NCBI RefSeq assembly: GCF_000158915.1
Contig: NZ_GG657754.1
Location: 10,414,431-10,478,430 of the forward strand
Direction of reading: 5' to 3'
DNA: 64,000 nt
Origin: Streptomyces himastatinicus ATCC 53653
GTDB lineage: Bacteria; Actinomycetota; Actinomycetes; Streptomycetales; Streptomycetaceae
Notes under the pieces: model-generated
What the model saw: the letters and a program-made list of their open reading frames with translations, nothing else
What the model was told of the DNA's origin: nothing
The model's database searches: none
In this document: positions 19,877 through 28,338 of the stretch, piece by piece
Numbering within the stretch: the stretch's first letter is position 1
Layout of the letters: every line of letters starts with the position of its first letter
Program-made: the position numbers and the translations under genes

Positions 19877-20110
19877 CTAGCGCCGCCGCCGTCGCCGCCT
19901 GCGGCGCTTGCTCCAGAACCAGCCGGCCGGCGGTTCGTCCGCCCGCCAGGGCTCGGGCTCGGGCGCACCGCGCCGCCGCCAGCGCGCGGTCAGCATGCGC
20001 GTGCGCGCGGCGGGCTCGGTGACCTCGGCACCCCGGACGAAGTCCTCGTCGAGAACGACGTCGTCCCAGTCGTCCGCGTCGTCCCCGGGGGCTGTGGATC
20101 CGGTGCTCAA
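19877..20110 (-). CDS. Small acidic protein with poly-Arg tail, unknown function
   Basis: 77-residue protein from TTG 20110, chosen because GGGAGG lies 6 bases upstream; the ATG at 20224 lies inside a tandem repeat. The N-terminal half is acidic (DDADDWDDVVLDEDF), the middle has a conserved-looking RGAEVTEPAARTRMLTARWR stretch, and the end is Trp-rich (PPAGWFWSK) followed by nine consecutive Arg. I recall similar small proteins in other Streptomyces but know no function. Cytoplasmic, no membrane segment. It lies between the amino-acid importer and the GH127 gene on the same strand. Confidence 0.65.
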   Translation of the reverse strand: MSTGSTAPGDDADDWDDVVLDEDFVRGAEVTEPAARTRMLTARWRRRGAPEPEPWRADEPPAGWFWSKRRRRRRRRR

Positions 20111-20203
20111 GGGGCACCTCCCGTCCGCCGTGTGCCACTCGGGCACGAAAGCGTGTTCCTGGAGCGAAAAACGTGCGGGACGCCCACCGAGTTCCGGCGG
20201 GTT

Positions 20204-20230
20204 CACAAGGCTCACAAGGCTCACAAGGCT
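20204..20230. repeat. Three tandem 9-bp repeats
   Basis: CACAAGGCT repeated exactly three times (20204-20212, 20213-20221, 20222-20230), between the GH127 stop (20244) and the small-protein start. Possibly slippage-generated; function unknown. Confidence 0.85.
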
Positions 20231-20243
20231 GACGAAGGGAGGC

Positions 20244-22178
20244 TTACGAGGGGATCCAGACCCGCATCGGTCCGGCCTCCCGGTTCGCCCAGGCGTAATA
20301 GGGGATCGCGGTGACGCGCACCGGGTCGCCCACGCCGCCGATGTCGCCCCCGGCGCCCGGGTACGGCCACCAGCCGCCGTCCGGGGCCGCCCGGCGCAGC
20401 GCCCGGGCCATGATCACGGTCACTCCGCCCAGCAGCCGCGGCCGGTGCTCGGCGACCAGCTCGGTGCCGGTGTCGAGCGTGATGCCGTCCAGCCGCAGCC
20501 CGGCGGGCTGATCCGGCTGCTCCAGGCAGTACACCAGCGGTCCGTGCTCGATCGCGGCGCAGCCGCGCACCGCGTCCACCCGTGGATCGGGGCGGGTCAG
20601 CCGGGGCGCCAGCGGCAGGGTCAGGACCACGGTCTCGCCCGGCCGCCAGCGGCGCCGCAACCGTAGCCAGCCCCGCTCCGCGCGCTCCGTCGCCGCCTCG
20701 CCGCCGACGGTCGCCTCGTACCGGTCGGCCCAGTGGGGGATGCGCAGCGACAGCGTCCAGTCCGCCTCCGCGGGAGCCTCGTCCACGACCACCGCGATCC
20801 GGCCTTCCCACGGGTAGCCGGTGCCCACCCGCACCGTTCCGCCGCCCGCCGCGTACACCCCCGACGCGTACTGGTGCAGCTGAAGGCCGCCGGCGTCACC
20901 GCTCGCCATGTAGTGCGGCAGCGACGCCAGCAGCCGCATCACGTTGGGCGGGCAGCAGGCGCAGCGGAACCAGGGCGTCCGCCGCGCCTCCTGGTCGCCG
21001 TGGGACTCCGTACGGCCCTCCGTACGGCCGTCGCGGACCTGGAGCGGATTCACGTACAGCCAGCGCTCGCCGTCCAGCGAGACGCCGGACGCGAAGCCGT
21101 TGAACAGGATCCGTTCGATCAGGTCGCTGTAGCGGGCGTCCCCCGTGAGCAACGCCATCCGCCAGCTGAACTGGATGGAGGCGATGGCCGCGCAGGTCTC
21201 CGCGTACGCCCGGTCCGGCGGGAGTTCGTAGGCGTCGCCGAAGGACTCCAGATCGTGCCGGGAGCCCACGCCGCCCGTCAGATAGGTCTTGGTGGCGACC
21301 ATGTCCTCCCACAGCCGCACCAGCGCGTCCCGCAGCTCCCGGTCGCCGGTCTCGGCCGCCAGGTCCGCGGCCCCGGCCAGCAGATACAGCTGGCGCACCG
21401 CATGCCCGGCGACCGCCCTCGCGTCCCGCACCGGGATGTGGTCCTGCCAGTACGGCGCCCCGGGGCGCGGGCCGGTCCCGCCGCTGTCGCCCAGGGTGCC
21501 CTGTCCGCGCCGGTCCACGAAATACCCGGCCAGATCGAGATAGCGCCGCTCGCCGGTCTCCCGGTACAGCTCGACCAGCGCCGTCTCGATCTCCGGATGC
21601 CCGCACACCGCGTCCACGGCCTTGTCCGGGCCGAAGACCGCGTCGATGTGATCGGCGAACCGCACCGCCACATCGAGCAGTCCGTCCTCACCGGTGGCCC
21701 GCCGGTGCGCGACGGCCGCTTGGAGGAGATGGCCCGCGCAGTACAGCTCGTGCCCCCAGTGCAGCTCCGACCACCGCCGGGCGCCTGGCCGGGCCTGGTA
21801 GTACGTCTGCACATAGCCGTCCGCGTCCTGAGCGTCCGACACCAGGGCCGCCAGCCGCGCCACGTGCCCGGCCAGCTTCTCGGCGGCCGGGCCGCCGTGC
21901 TCCTCGGCGAGCTGCCAGGACGCGGCCTCCAGCCACTTGTGCACATCGGAGTCCTGGAACGGGAAGTCCCCGGTGAACCCCTCCTCCGCCGTCCCCGCGG
22001 CAGCCCGCAGATTGGCGAGATTGCCCGCCTCCTCCAGTCTCCCCGGCCCCTGTGGAACGCTGACCTCGGCGTTGACGCGCCGCTTCGCGGCCCAGAACCC
22101 TCCGGTGATCCGGGCCATGACGGGCGGCCGGAGAGCGGTGTGCGCATCCTGCGAGAGCCGGATCGGTCCTACGGACAT
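20244..22178 (-). CDS. GH127 beta-L-arabinofuranosidase family protein
   Basis: 644-residue (alpha/alpha)6 glycoside hydrolase (former DUF1680), expected to release beta-L-arabinofuranose from hydroxyproline- or arabinan-linked chains. The active-site set known from HypBA1 is present: Glu in LESFGDAYELP, Glu and Cys in YAETCAAI, and the adjacent Cys pair in CACCPPN, which with the first Cys binds zinc. No signal peptide, so cytoplasmic. ATG 22178 (MSVGPIRLSQ) begins the family's sequence; GGGGTAGG lies upstream, and the frame before it is non-homologous. Immediately downstream of the MerR-PP2C gene but separated by about 147 bp. Confidence 0.9.
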   Translation of the reverse strand: MSVGPIRLSQDAHTALRPPVMARITGGFWAAKRRVNAEVSVPQGPGRLEEAGNLANLRAAAGTAEEGFTGDFPFQDSDVHKWLEAASWQLAEEHGGPAAEKLAGHVARLAALVSDAQDADGYVQTYYQARPGARRWSELHWGHELYCAGHLLQAAVAHRRATGEDGLLDVAVRFADHIDAVFGPDKAVDAVCGHPEIETALVELYRETGERRYLDLAGYFVDRRGQGTLGDSGGTGPRPGAPYWQDHIPVRDARAVAGHAVRQLYLLAGAADLAAETGDRELRDALVRLWEDMVATKTYLTGGVGSRHDLESFGDAYELPPDRAYAETCAAIASIQFSWRMALLTGDARYSDLIERILFNGFASGVSLDGERWLYVNPLQVRDGRTEGRTESHGDQEARRTPWFRCACCPPNVMRLLASLPHYMASGDAGGLQLHQYASGVYAAGGGTVRVGTGYPWEGRIAVVVDEAPAEADWTLSLRIPHWADRYEATVGGEAATERAERGWLRLRRRWRPGETVVLTLPLAPRLTRPDPRVDAVRGCAAIEHGPLVYCLEQPDQPAGLRLDGITLDTGTELVAEHRPRLLGGVTVIMARALRRAAPDGGWWPYPGAGGDIGGVGDPVRVTAIPYYAWANREAGPMRVWIPS

Positions 22179-22324
22179 CTGCCTACCCCTTACCCCGTAC
22201 GTTCCGTGGCGGCCATGCCTTCCACGGACTGGCGAGCCGCGCGCGCCATGTGGGCCATTCCACTGCACTTCGGCGCCGGAGTCAGGAGGGGCGACCGTGG
22301 TTCGTGCGAGGAGGCGACGGGACG

Positions 22325-23437
22325 TCAGGCGGCGGGCAGCTCCGCCCCGTCCACCACATGGGCCACGCCGCACGTGACGTTGTCGGGCCCGCCCGCGCGG
22401 TTGGCGAGGGCGATGAGTTCGCGCGCCGCCTCCCCGGGATCGGCCACCGAGCCCAGTACGCGCCGGATCTCCTCCGCGGCCACCACACCGCTGAGCCCGT
22501 CCGAGCACAGCAGATACCGGTCACCCACCAGGGCGTCCCGCAGCGCCAGATCGGGCTCGAACGCCGCACCGCCGCCCACGGCCCGCAGCAGCAACGCCCT
22601 TTGGGGGTGGGACACGGCCTCCGCCGCGGTGATCCGCCCCTCGTCGAGCAGCGACCGCACCACGGTGTGGTCGTGGGTGATCTGGAACAGTTCGCCGTCG
22701 CGCAGCAGATACGCCCGCGAATCGCCGATGTGCACCAGGCCCAGCCGGGACCCCGACCACACCAGCGCGGTCAGCGTCGTCCCGACTCCGCGCAGCGCGG
22801 GGTCGGACGCGGCCAGCTCGCACACCGAGGCGTGCGCCCGGTGCGCCGCGTCCTCCAGGGCGCTCAGCAGCTCGGCTCCCGGGACCTCGGCCTCCAGCGG
22901 CTTGAGCGCCTCGATCGCCGCCTCGCTCGCATGGCGGCTGCCGCCGAAGCCGTCGGCGACGGCGAGCAGACGGGGCCCGGCGTACCCGGAGTCCTCGTTG
23001 CTTGTCCGGACCGAGCCCCGGTCGGAGAGCATGGCGTAGCGAACTCCCAGAGTGGCGTGGGCAGAAGACATGGCGTTGTCCTTTCCGGACAGCTGTGGCA
23101 GTTGAGACAGCTGTGACAGCTGGTCGACGAGGAAGGCGGCCAGGTCGCGCCGGGCCGCCGTATCGGCCTCGACCTGCGCCCAGTACGCCCGGACCTCCCG
23201 CGCCGCCGCGCCCGGGTCCAGCTCGCACACGGTACGGATCCGGGCCAGCGGCATCCCCAGCCGGCGCAGCCAGGCCACCAGCCGGGCCCGCTCCAGCTGC
23301 GCCGGGTCGTAGAGGCGGTAGCCGGAGTACGGGTCGACGCGGGCGGGCGGCAGCAGCCCGAGTTCGTCGTACAGGCGCAGCGCCTTGGGGGACAGCCTCG
23401 ATGCCTTCGCGAACGCGCCGATCGTCAGCAGTCCCAT
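22325..23437 (-). CDS. MerR-type HTH fused to PP2C serine/threonine phosphatase
   Basis: 370-residue fusion. Residues about 1-110 are a MerR DNA-binding domain (LLTIGAFAKASRLSPKALRLYDELGLL, shown in part) with a dimerisation helix. A Gln/Leu/Ser linker follows (QLSQLSQLPQLS near 115-128), then a PPM/PP2C phosphatase with every metal-binding motif: RTSNED, VADGFGG, GDSRAYLL, LLCSDGLS and GPDNVTCG. ATG 23437 has GAGGAGGG upstream. An internal ATG (MSSAHATLG, about 23071) has GGAAAGGAC upstream, so the phosphatase may also be made alone. A MerR-type promoter precedes the gene. The signal sensed is unknown. Confidence 0.88.
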   Translation of the reverse strand: MGLLTIGAFAKASRLSPKALRLYDELGLLPPARVDPYSGYRLYDPAQLERARLVAWLRRLGMPLARIRTVCELDPGAAAREVRAYWAQVEADTAARRDLAAFLVDQLSQLSQLPQLSGKDNAMSSAHATLGVRYAMLSDRGSVRTSNEDSGYAGPRLLAVADGFGGSRHASEAAIEALKPLEAEVPGAELLSALEDAAHRAHASVCELAASDPALRGVGTTLTALVWSGSRLGLVHIGDSRAYLLRDGELFQITHDHTVVRSLLDEGRITAAEAVSHPQRALLLRAVGGGAAFEPDLALRDALVGDRYLLCSDGLSGVVAAEEIRRVLGSVADPGEAARELIALANRAGGPDNVTCGVAHVVDGAELPAA

Positions 23438-23478
23438 GCTCGCCCTCCTCGTGCCGGGCGCCTCGCCCGGCCACCACG

Positions 23479-23509
23479 ATGCTGGAGCTTCCCCCTCGGA
23501 GAAGGTCAA
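23479..23509 (-). promoter_or_regulatory. MerR-type promoter with 19-bp spacer
   Basis: On the minus strand TTGACC (-35, 23504-23509) and CAGCAT (-10, 23479-23484) are separated by 19 bp. The spacer carries an imperfect dyad, ACCTTCTCC-GAG-GGGGAAGCT (7 of 9 arm pairs). A long spacer with a central dyad is the classic MerR-activated architecture, implying autoregulation of the downstream fusion gene. Confidence 0.65.
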
Positions 23510-23544
23510 TCGACGTCAATCAAGGCCAATGAAGACCAATCAGA
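23505..23544. repeat. Four 10-bp phased CAAT repeats
   Basis: CAAT occurs at 23507, 23517, 23527 and 23537 in units of exactly 10 bp (GTCAATCGAC, GTCAATCAAG, GCCAATGAAG, ACCAATCAGA), upstream of and overlapping the MerR -35. One-helical-turn spacing suggests a cooperative protein-binding array or intrinsic bending. Confidence 0.7.
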
Positions 23545-23693
23545 GATCGCATCCAAACCCATATACCGCACTCATTTATATTTATCAGTCATATACTTTC
23601 ATTCAGCCTTCTTCAGGTATTCGTTGTGATTAGCGCGGGAATTGACGGGACATCCGCACAGACTCGTGGCAGCCACGAGGTGAGGGAGGACCC
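23545..23693. other. AT-rich intergenic stretch upstream of lectin gene
   Basis: About 23550-23640 is markedly AT-rich for this genome (runs such as TTTATATTTATCAG). No ORF or clear hairpin was seen. It probably contains the promoter of the propeller gene at 23694; GGGAGGA lies before that ATG. Confidence 0.5.
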
Positions 23694-24725
23694 ATGTCCG
23701 TTTCCACCACGCCCGGAACCGTGTGGGGCACCTGGATCAACTTGCAAGGCGGCATCCACTCCGAGCCCGCACCGGTGGCCCAGGCCGACGACCGGATCCA
23801 AGTCTTCATCCGCGGCGGGTCGAACGTCCTCTGGAGCAGACTCGAGACCCGCGACGGGGGGTGGGGGCCCTGGCAGCAGTACCCCGGCGTGTCCGTCGAC
23901 GGCATCCCCGCCCCGATCCGCGGGAAGGACGGAAAGGTGCGGGTCTTCTACCGCACCCCGGGCAACAACCTGGAGGTCATCACCCAGACCTCCATCAACT
24001 CCGGTTACGGATCGCCCCAGATCCTGGCCACCGGTATCGGGGACGATCCGGCCGCGACGCTCGGCGCCGACGGCCGAATCTATGTGTTCTTCCCCGGCAC
24101 GGACGACGCCCTGTGGTACCTGCGCAACCTGGATCTTCAGTACGAGACGTACACCGCCGCGACATCGCTGACCGGCGCCATCTTCGCCACGCCCTCGCCC
24201 ATCCTCGACGGGGGAGGGCGGATCGTGGTGGCGGTCAAGGGCAGCGGCGAGACTCTCTACACCATCCAGCAAACGGGCACGAACTCCGCCACCTGGGAGC
24301 CCTTCTCGCTGGACGCCCCCAACGTGACGAGCCGCCCGTCGGTGTGTCTGGACGCGGCGGGCAGAGTACAGATCTTCTTCCGGGGCGTCGACGGCTCCGT
24401 CCGGCGCGTCGGGCAGACCGACGACTACAACTCGTTCAACGCCCCCGTGAGCCTGGGTGCCCAGATCGTGTGGCGGCCCACCTGCGGCCTGGGCCAGGAC
24501 GGCCGGGTCAACGTGTTCATCAAGGCGACGGACAACGCGCTGTGGGTCGCCGTCCAGACCACGGAGAACGGCAACACCTACACCGGCTTCCAGTCCCTCG
24601 GTGGCGTCATCGGCTCCGCCGGGATCAGCGTCCCCATCGCCAACGAGGAGAACCTGCTGTACGTGTTCCTCCAGGGCAACGGGATCGCCAGGGACCTCTG
24701 GCTCCAGCGCCAGACGTTCGTCTGA
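23694..24725 (+). CDS. Seven-bladed beta-propeller, PLL-like lectin fold
   Basis: 343 residues made of seven repeats of about 48, each with a core like DGRIxVFxxGxDxxLWxxxQ: DDRIQVFIRG, DGKVRVFYRT, DGRIYVFFPG, GGRIVVAVKG, AGRVQIFFRG, DGRVNVFIKA and ENLLYVFLQG. This matches PLL/tachylectin-like seven-bladed propellers that bind fucose or other sugars in pockets between blades. Trp-rich GGWGPWQQ loops fit sugar binding. There is no recognisable signal peptide, though neighbouring glycosidases are exported; it may stay cytoplasmic or leave by another route. ATG 23694 follows GGGAGGA. Catalytic residues are not evident. Confidence 0.75.
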   Translation: MSVSTTPGTVWGTWINLQGGIHSEPAPVAQADDRIQVFIRGGSNVLWSRLETRDGGWGPWQQYPGVSVDGIPAPIRGKDGKVRVFYRTPGNNLEVITQTSINSGYGSPQILATGIGDDPAATLGADGRIYVFFPGTDDALWYLRNLDLQYETYTAATSLTGAIFATPSPILDGGGRIVVAVKGSGETLYTIQQTGTNSATWEPFSLDAPNVTSRPSVCLDAAGRVQIFFRGVDGSVRRVGQTDDYNSFNAPVSLGAQIVWRPTCGLGQDGRVNVFIKATDNALWVAVQTTENGNTYTGFQSLGGVIGSAGISVPIANEENLLYVFLQGNGIARDLWLQRQTFV

Positions 24726-24780
24726 GCCGTCCGTCCGCGTCGCATCCCAGGGGGCATGTTCCCGGGGGCTCCACGGTTTT

Positions 24781-24791
24781 CGAAACTTTCG
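24781..24791. promoter_or_regulatory. CGAAA-N-TTTCG palindrome
   Basis: Perfect 5-bp arms around one base, 124 bp before the GH43 start. It resembles elements I recall from Streptomyces xylanase promoters (not verified). Confidence 0.5.
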
Positions 24792-24847
24792 CACCTGCCT
24801 CAGGGGCTGTCGGAAGTCATCAGAACCCTTAATCTCCGAACAAATTC

Positions 24848-24867
24848 GATCAACGAACAGGTTGATC
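24848..24867. promoter_or_regulatory. GATCAAC-N6-GTTGATC operator candidate
   Basis: Perfect 7-bp inverted repeat with a 6-bp centre, about 48 bp before ATG 24915 of the GH43 gene. Size and position suit a dimeric regulator. Confidence 0.5.
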
Positions 24868-24914
24868 AACGGAGAGCGCGGGAGCCCCCGCATGCCCACA
24901 GCAGGAGAGCGACG

Positions 24915-26798
24915 ATGAGCCGCAGTGACGGACAGCCCAGCCGCAGACGGGTCCTGATGGGTGCCCTGGCCCTGGGAGCGGTGGCAGGAACCCCCGGCTT
25001 GGCCGAGGCCGCCACCCCCTCCGCACGGGAGACGGCCGCCAGGGCCGCCCGGTACGTCAATCCGCTGGTCCGCAACCGCGCCGATCCGCACATCTTCAAG
25101 CACACCGACGGCTACTACTACTTCACCGCCACCGCCCCGGAGTACGACCGCATCATCCTGCGCCGCTCCAGAACCCTCGGTGGCCTCGCCACCGCTTCCG
25201 AGTCGGTGATCTGGAAGAAGCACACCAGCGGCGACATGGGCGCCCACATCTGGGCTCCGGAAATCCACTTCATCGACGGGAAGTGGTACGTCTACTTCGC
25301 GTCCGCGCCCGCGAACGACGTCTGGAAGATCCGGATGTGGGTGCTGGAGAACGCGAGCGCCAACCCCTTCACCGGGACCTGGACCGAGAAGGGCCGCATC
25401 GCCACCCCCATCGACTCGTTCTCGCTGGACGCCACCACCTTCGTCCACCGCGGGACCCGCTATCTCCTCTGGGCCCAGAGCAACCCGGACGTCGGCAACA
25501 ACTCCAGCATCTACATCGCCAAGATGGCCAACCCCTGGACCATCACCGGGCCGCAGGTGGAGATCTCCCGCCCCACCTACGACTGGGAGACCCGCGGCTA
25601 CAAGGTCAACGAGGGCCCGTCCGTCCTGTCGAAGAACGGCCGGCTGTTCCTCACCTACTCCGCCAGCGCCACCGACGCCAACTACTGCATGGGGCTCCTC
25701 ACCGCCTCCGCGGACAGCGACCCACTGTCCGCCGCCTCCTGGAAGAAGAGCCCCCAGCCGGTCTTCACCAGCAACGACACCACCAAGCAGTACGGCCCGG
25801 GCCACAACTCCTTCACCGTCGCCGAGGACGGCCGCACCACTGTCCTCGTCTACCACGCCCGCCAGTACAAGGACATCACCGGCGACCCGCTCAACGACCC
25901 CAACCGGCACACCCGCGTCCAGACCCTCGGCTGGAAGGCCGACGGCACCCCGGACTTCGGCATCCCCGTGGCCGACGGGCCCGCCCCGGACACCACGGCC
26001 GCCACCCGCTACACCATGACCGCCTTCACCAACAGCAGCGAATCCAACATGTACGTGTACGAGTCGGCGGACGCGCTCACCTACACGCTGCTCAAGGGGC
26101 CGGCGTTCACCCCGCCTTCGGAGCTGATCCGCGACCCCAGCATCATCAAGCACACCGACGGCTACTACTACATCGTCTACACGACCAACTGGACCGGGAA
26201 CACGATCGGTTTCGCGCGCAGCCGGGACCGGGTCAACTGGACCTTCGTCCGCAACCACACGCTGCCGCTCGCCGGGGTCGAGCGCACCTGGGCGCCCGAG
26301 TTCTTCGTCGACGCGAACGGCAGCGTCAACATCATCGTGTCGCTCGACACCACCGCCACCCCGGATTACATCTTCCGGCCGCATCTGCTCACCGCCACCA
26401 ACGCCTCGCTCTCGTCCTGGACCACCCCGAAGCCGCTCACCGGCCTGGACAAGGCGAACTACATCGACACCTTCGTGGTCCGCCACGGCGGGCAGTACCA
26501 CGCCTTCACCAAGCAGGAGACGACGAAGTACATCGAGTACGCGACCGCCACCAGCCTCGGCGGCCCCTACACCCTTCGCGGCACCGGTGACTGGGCGGGC
26601 TGGGGCAGCTGGCGGGAGGGACCGGCGCTGGTGCCCCTGGCAGGCGGCGGCTGGCGGATCTACTTCGACGGCTACGCCGAGAAGAAGTACTACTACAGCG
26701 ACAGCCTCGACGGTTTCCGGACCTGGACCCCCATCCGGCAGTTGCCGGGGCTCTCCGGCTTCGCCCGCCACTTCACCGTCCTGAAGGAGAGCGTGTGA
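24915..26798 (+). CDS. Secreted two-domain GH43-family glycoside hydrolase
   Basis: 627 residues. The N-terminus has a twin-arginine signal (SRRRVLMGALALG) ending near AEA. Domain 1 (about 45-335) is a GH43 five-bladed propeller with NRADPHIFKHTDGYYYF (base Asp), SFSLDATTF (Asp) and YKVNEGPSVL (acid Glu), like exo-acting arabinofuranosidases. Domain 2 (about 350-625) repeats the pattern: IRDPSIIKHTDGYYYI, TWAPEFFVD and SWREGPALV. ATG 24915 follows AGGAG by 7 bases. The stop overlaps the next gene's ATG by one base. Likely exported by Tat to act on plant arabinan or arabinogalactan; which domain is active on which bond is unknown. Confidence 0.85.
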   Translation: MSRSDGQPSRRRVLMGALALGAVAGTPGLAEAATPSARETAARAARYVNPLVRNRADPHIFKHTDGYYYFTATAPEYDRIILRRSRTLGGLATASESVIWKKHTSGDMGAHIWAPEIHFIDGKWYVYFASAPANDVWKIRMWVLENASANPFTGTWTEKGRIATPIDSFSLDATTFVHRGTRYLLWAQSNPDVGNNSSIYIAKMANPWTITGPQVEISRPTYDWETRGYKVNEGPSVLSKNGRLFLTYSASATDANYCMGLLTASADSDPLSAASWKKSPQPVFTSNDTTKQYGPGHNSFTVAEDGRTTVLVYHARQYKDITGDPLNDPNRHTRVQTLGWKADGTPDFGIPVADGPAPDTTAATRYTMTAFTNSSESNMYVYESADALTYTLLKGPAFTPPSELIRDPSIIKHTDGYYYIVYTTNWTGNTIGFARSRDRVNWTFVRNHTLPLAGVERTWAPEFFVDANGSVNIIVSLDTTATPDYIFRPHLLTATNASLSSWTTPKPLTGLDKANYIDTFVVRHGGQYHAFTKQETTKYIEYATATSLGGPYTLRGTGDWAGWGSWREGPALVPLAGGGWRIYFDGYAEKKYYYSDSLDGFRTWTPIRQLPGLSGFARHFTVLKESV

Positions 26799-28232
26799 TG
26801 CGCGGACGTCTGTGGGCCCTCGTCGTGGCCGCCGTTCTCGGGCTGCTGGCCCCGCTGGCGGGCGCCGGTGCGGCGCAGGCGGCCCCCGCCACCATCGTCA
26901 ACGCGACGCAGTTCACCACCACATCGGGAGAGGCGGTGCACGCGCACGGCGGCGGAGTCATCAAAGGTTCGGGCGCGTACTACTACTGGTTCGGCGAGGA
27001 ACCGCAACCCGGACAACACCTTCCGCTATGTGTCCGCCTACCGCTCGACGGACCTCAAGAGCTGGGAGTTCCGCCGCCACGTCCTCACCGAGGCCACGGA
27101 TCCCGAGCTGGCCACCGCCAACATCGAACGGCCCAAGGTCATCTACAACGAGCGCACCAAGCAGTTCGTGATGTGGATGCACAAGGAGAACGGCAGCGAC
27201 TACAGCGAGGCGCGCGCCGCCGTCGCCACCTCCGCCACCGTCGACGGCGACTACACCTGGCGGGGCAGCTTCCGCCCGCTGGACCAGCACATGTCGCGCG
27301 ACATCACCCTGTTCAAGGACAGCGACGGCACCGGCTACATGATCTCGGCCGCCCGGGAGAACTACGACCTGCACATCTACCGGCTGACCGACGACTACAC
27401 CGGGGTGGCGAGCCTGGTGGGCAACCCCTGGCCCGGCGGCCACCGTGAGGCCCCGGCCCTCTTCAAGCGCGGCAACGTGTACTTCATGCTGACCTCCGGC
27501 GCCACCGGCTGGAACCCCAACCAGCAGCAGTACGCCACCGCCACCAGCCTGGCCGGTCCCTGGAGCGCGATGCGCAACGTGGGCGACGCCACCGCGTACG
27601 GCTCGCAGACCGCGTATGTCCTGCCGGTGCAGGGCGACCGGGCGACCTCGTACCTCTACCTGGGCGACCGCTGGGGCAACTCCTTCGGCGGCAAGGTCAA
27701 CGACTCGCGTTATGTGTGGCTGCCGCTGAACTTCCCCACCGCGACCACCATGACCATGGACTGGTATCCGCAGCTGACCATCGACACCGCGGCGGGCACC
27801 GTGACCGGCTCCGGCGGCCCGTACACCCCGCTGAAGGCCCGGCACAGCGGCAAGTGCGCCGACATCCTCTCCGCCGCGCAGACCGACGGCACCGCGGCCG
27901 TGCAGTACACCTGCAACGGCGGCGGCAACCAGCTGTTCTGGTCCAGGAGCACGGGCGGCGGGTACGTCCAGCTGATCGCACGGCACAGCTCCCAGTGCCT
28001 CACCGTGGCCGGTGGCTCCACCGCCGACGGCGCGGCGGTCGTCCAGTCGGCCTGCGGTACGGGCGCGAACCAGCAGTGGCAGGTCACGGACGCGGGCAGC
28101 GGCTACGTCCGGCTCGCCGCCCGTTCCAGCGGCAAATGCCTGGACGTGGCCGACTCCTCCACGGCGGACAAGGCCGCCGTCATCCAGTGGAGTTGCACGG
28201 GCGGCGCCAACCAGCAGTGGCTGCGCGGCTGA
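26798..28232 (+). pseudogene. Exo-beta-1,3-galactanase-like GH43 + ricin-type CBM13, frameshifted
   Basis: One extra base near 26998 (GAGGAACCGC instead of GAGAACCGC) breaks the frame. Codons 1-67 read from ATG 26798 and the remainder from the next frame, so correction would give about 477 residues. Parts: Sec signal (residues 1-29), then a GH43 domain with HAHGGGVI and YYYWFGE but no N-terminal base Asp, as in the exo-beta-1,3-galactanase subfamily. NIERPKV, HREAPAL and YGSQTAYV match its Glu/Glu/Gln set. A ricin-B domain with three NQQW/NQLFW repeats follows. GAAGGAG precedes the ATG, and the gene is coupled to the GH43 gene. A sequencing error is as likely as a real mutation, since the downstream frame is well preserved. 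Confidence 0.8.
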
Positions 28233-28254
28233 ACTTCTCCTCGGTGCAGGGCTG

Positions 28255-28282
28255 TTGACATCCCCGGAGGCGCCGGTAGCTT
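28255..28282 (+). promoter_or_regulatory. Vegetative-type promoter
   Basis: TTGACA (28255-28260), 16-bp spacer, TAGCTT (28277-28282), upstream of the GH146-like gene at 28339. Unusually close to consensus for this genome. Confidence 0.6.
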
Positions 28283-28306
28283 CACGTGCGCACGATGTCG
28301 GACATT

Positions 28307-28322
28307 GTTCGTAATTTCGAAC
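28307..28322. promoter_or_regulatory. GTTCG-N6-CGAAC operator candidate
   Basis: Perfect 5-bp dyad immediately after the promoter at 28255 and 17 bp before the ATG, well placed for repression. Related in half-site (TTTCG/CGAA) to the palindrome at 24781. Confidence 0.5.
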
Positions 28323-28338
28323 CTCCGTGAGGAGAGTC

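Noticed and set aside
23613..26771. 1052-codon minus-strand frame
   Set aside because: Runs antisense to the lectin and GH43 genes, which have clear motifs and ribosome sites; its translation is Gly/Val/Asp-rich with no fold.
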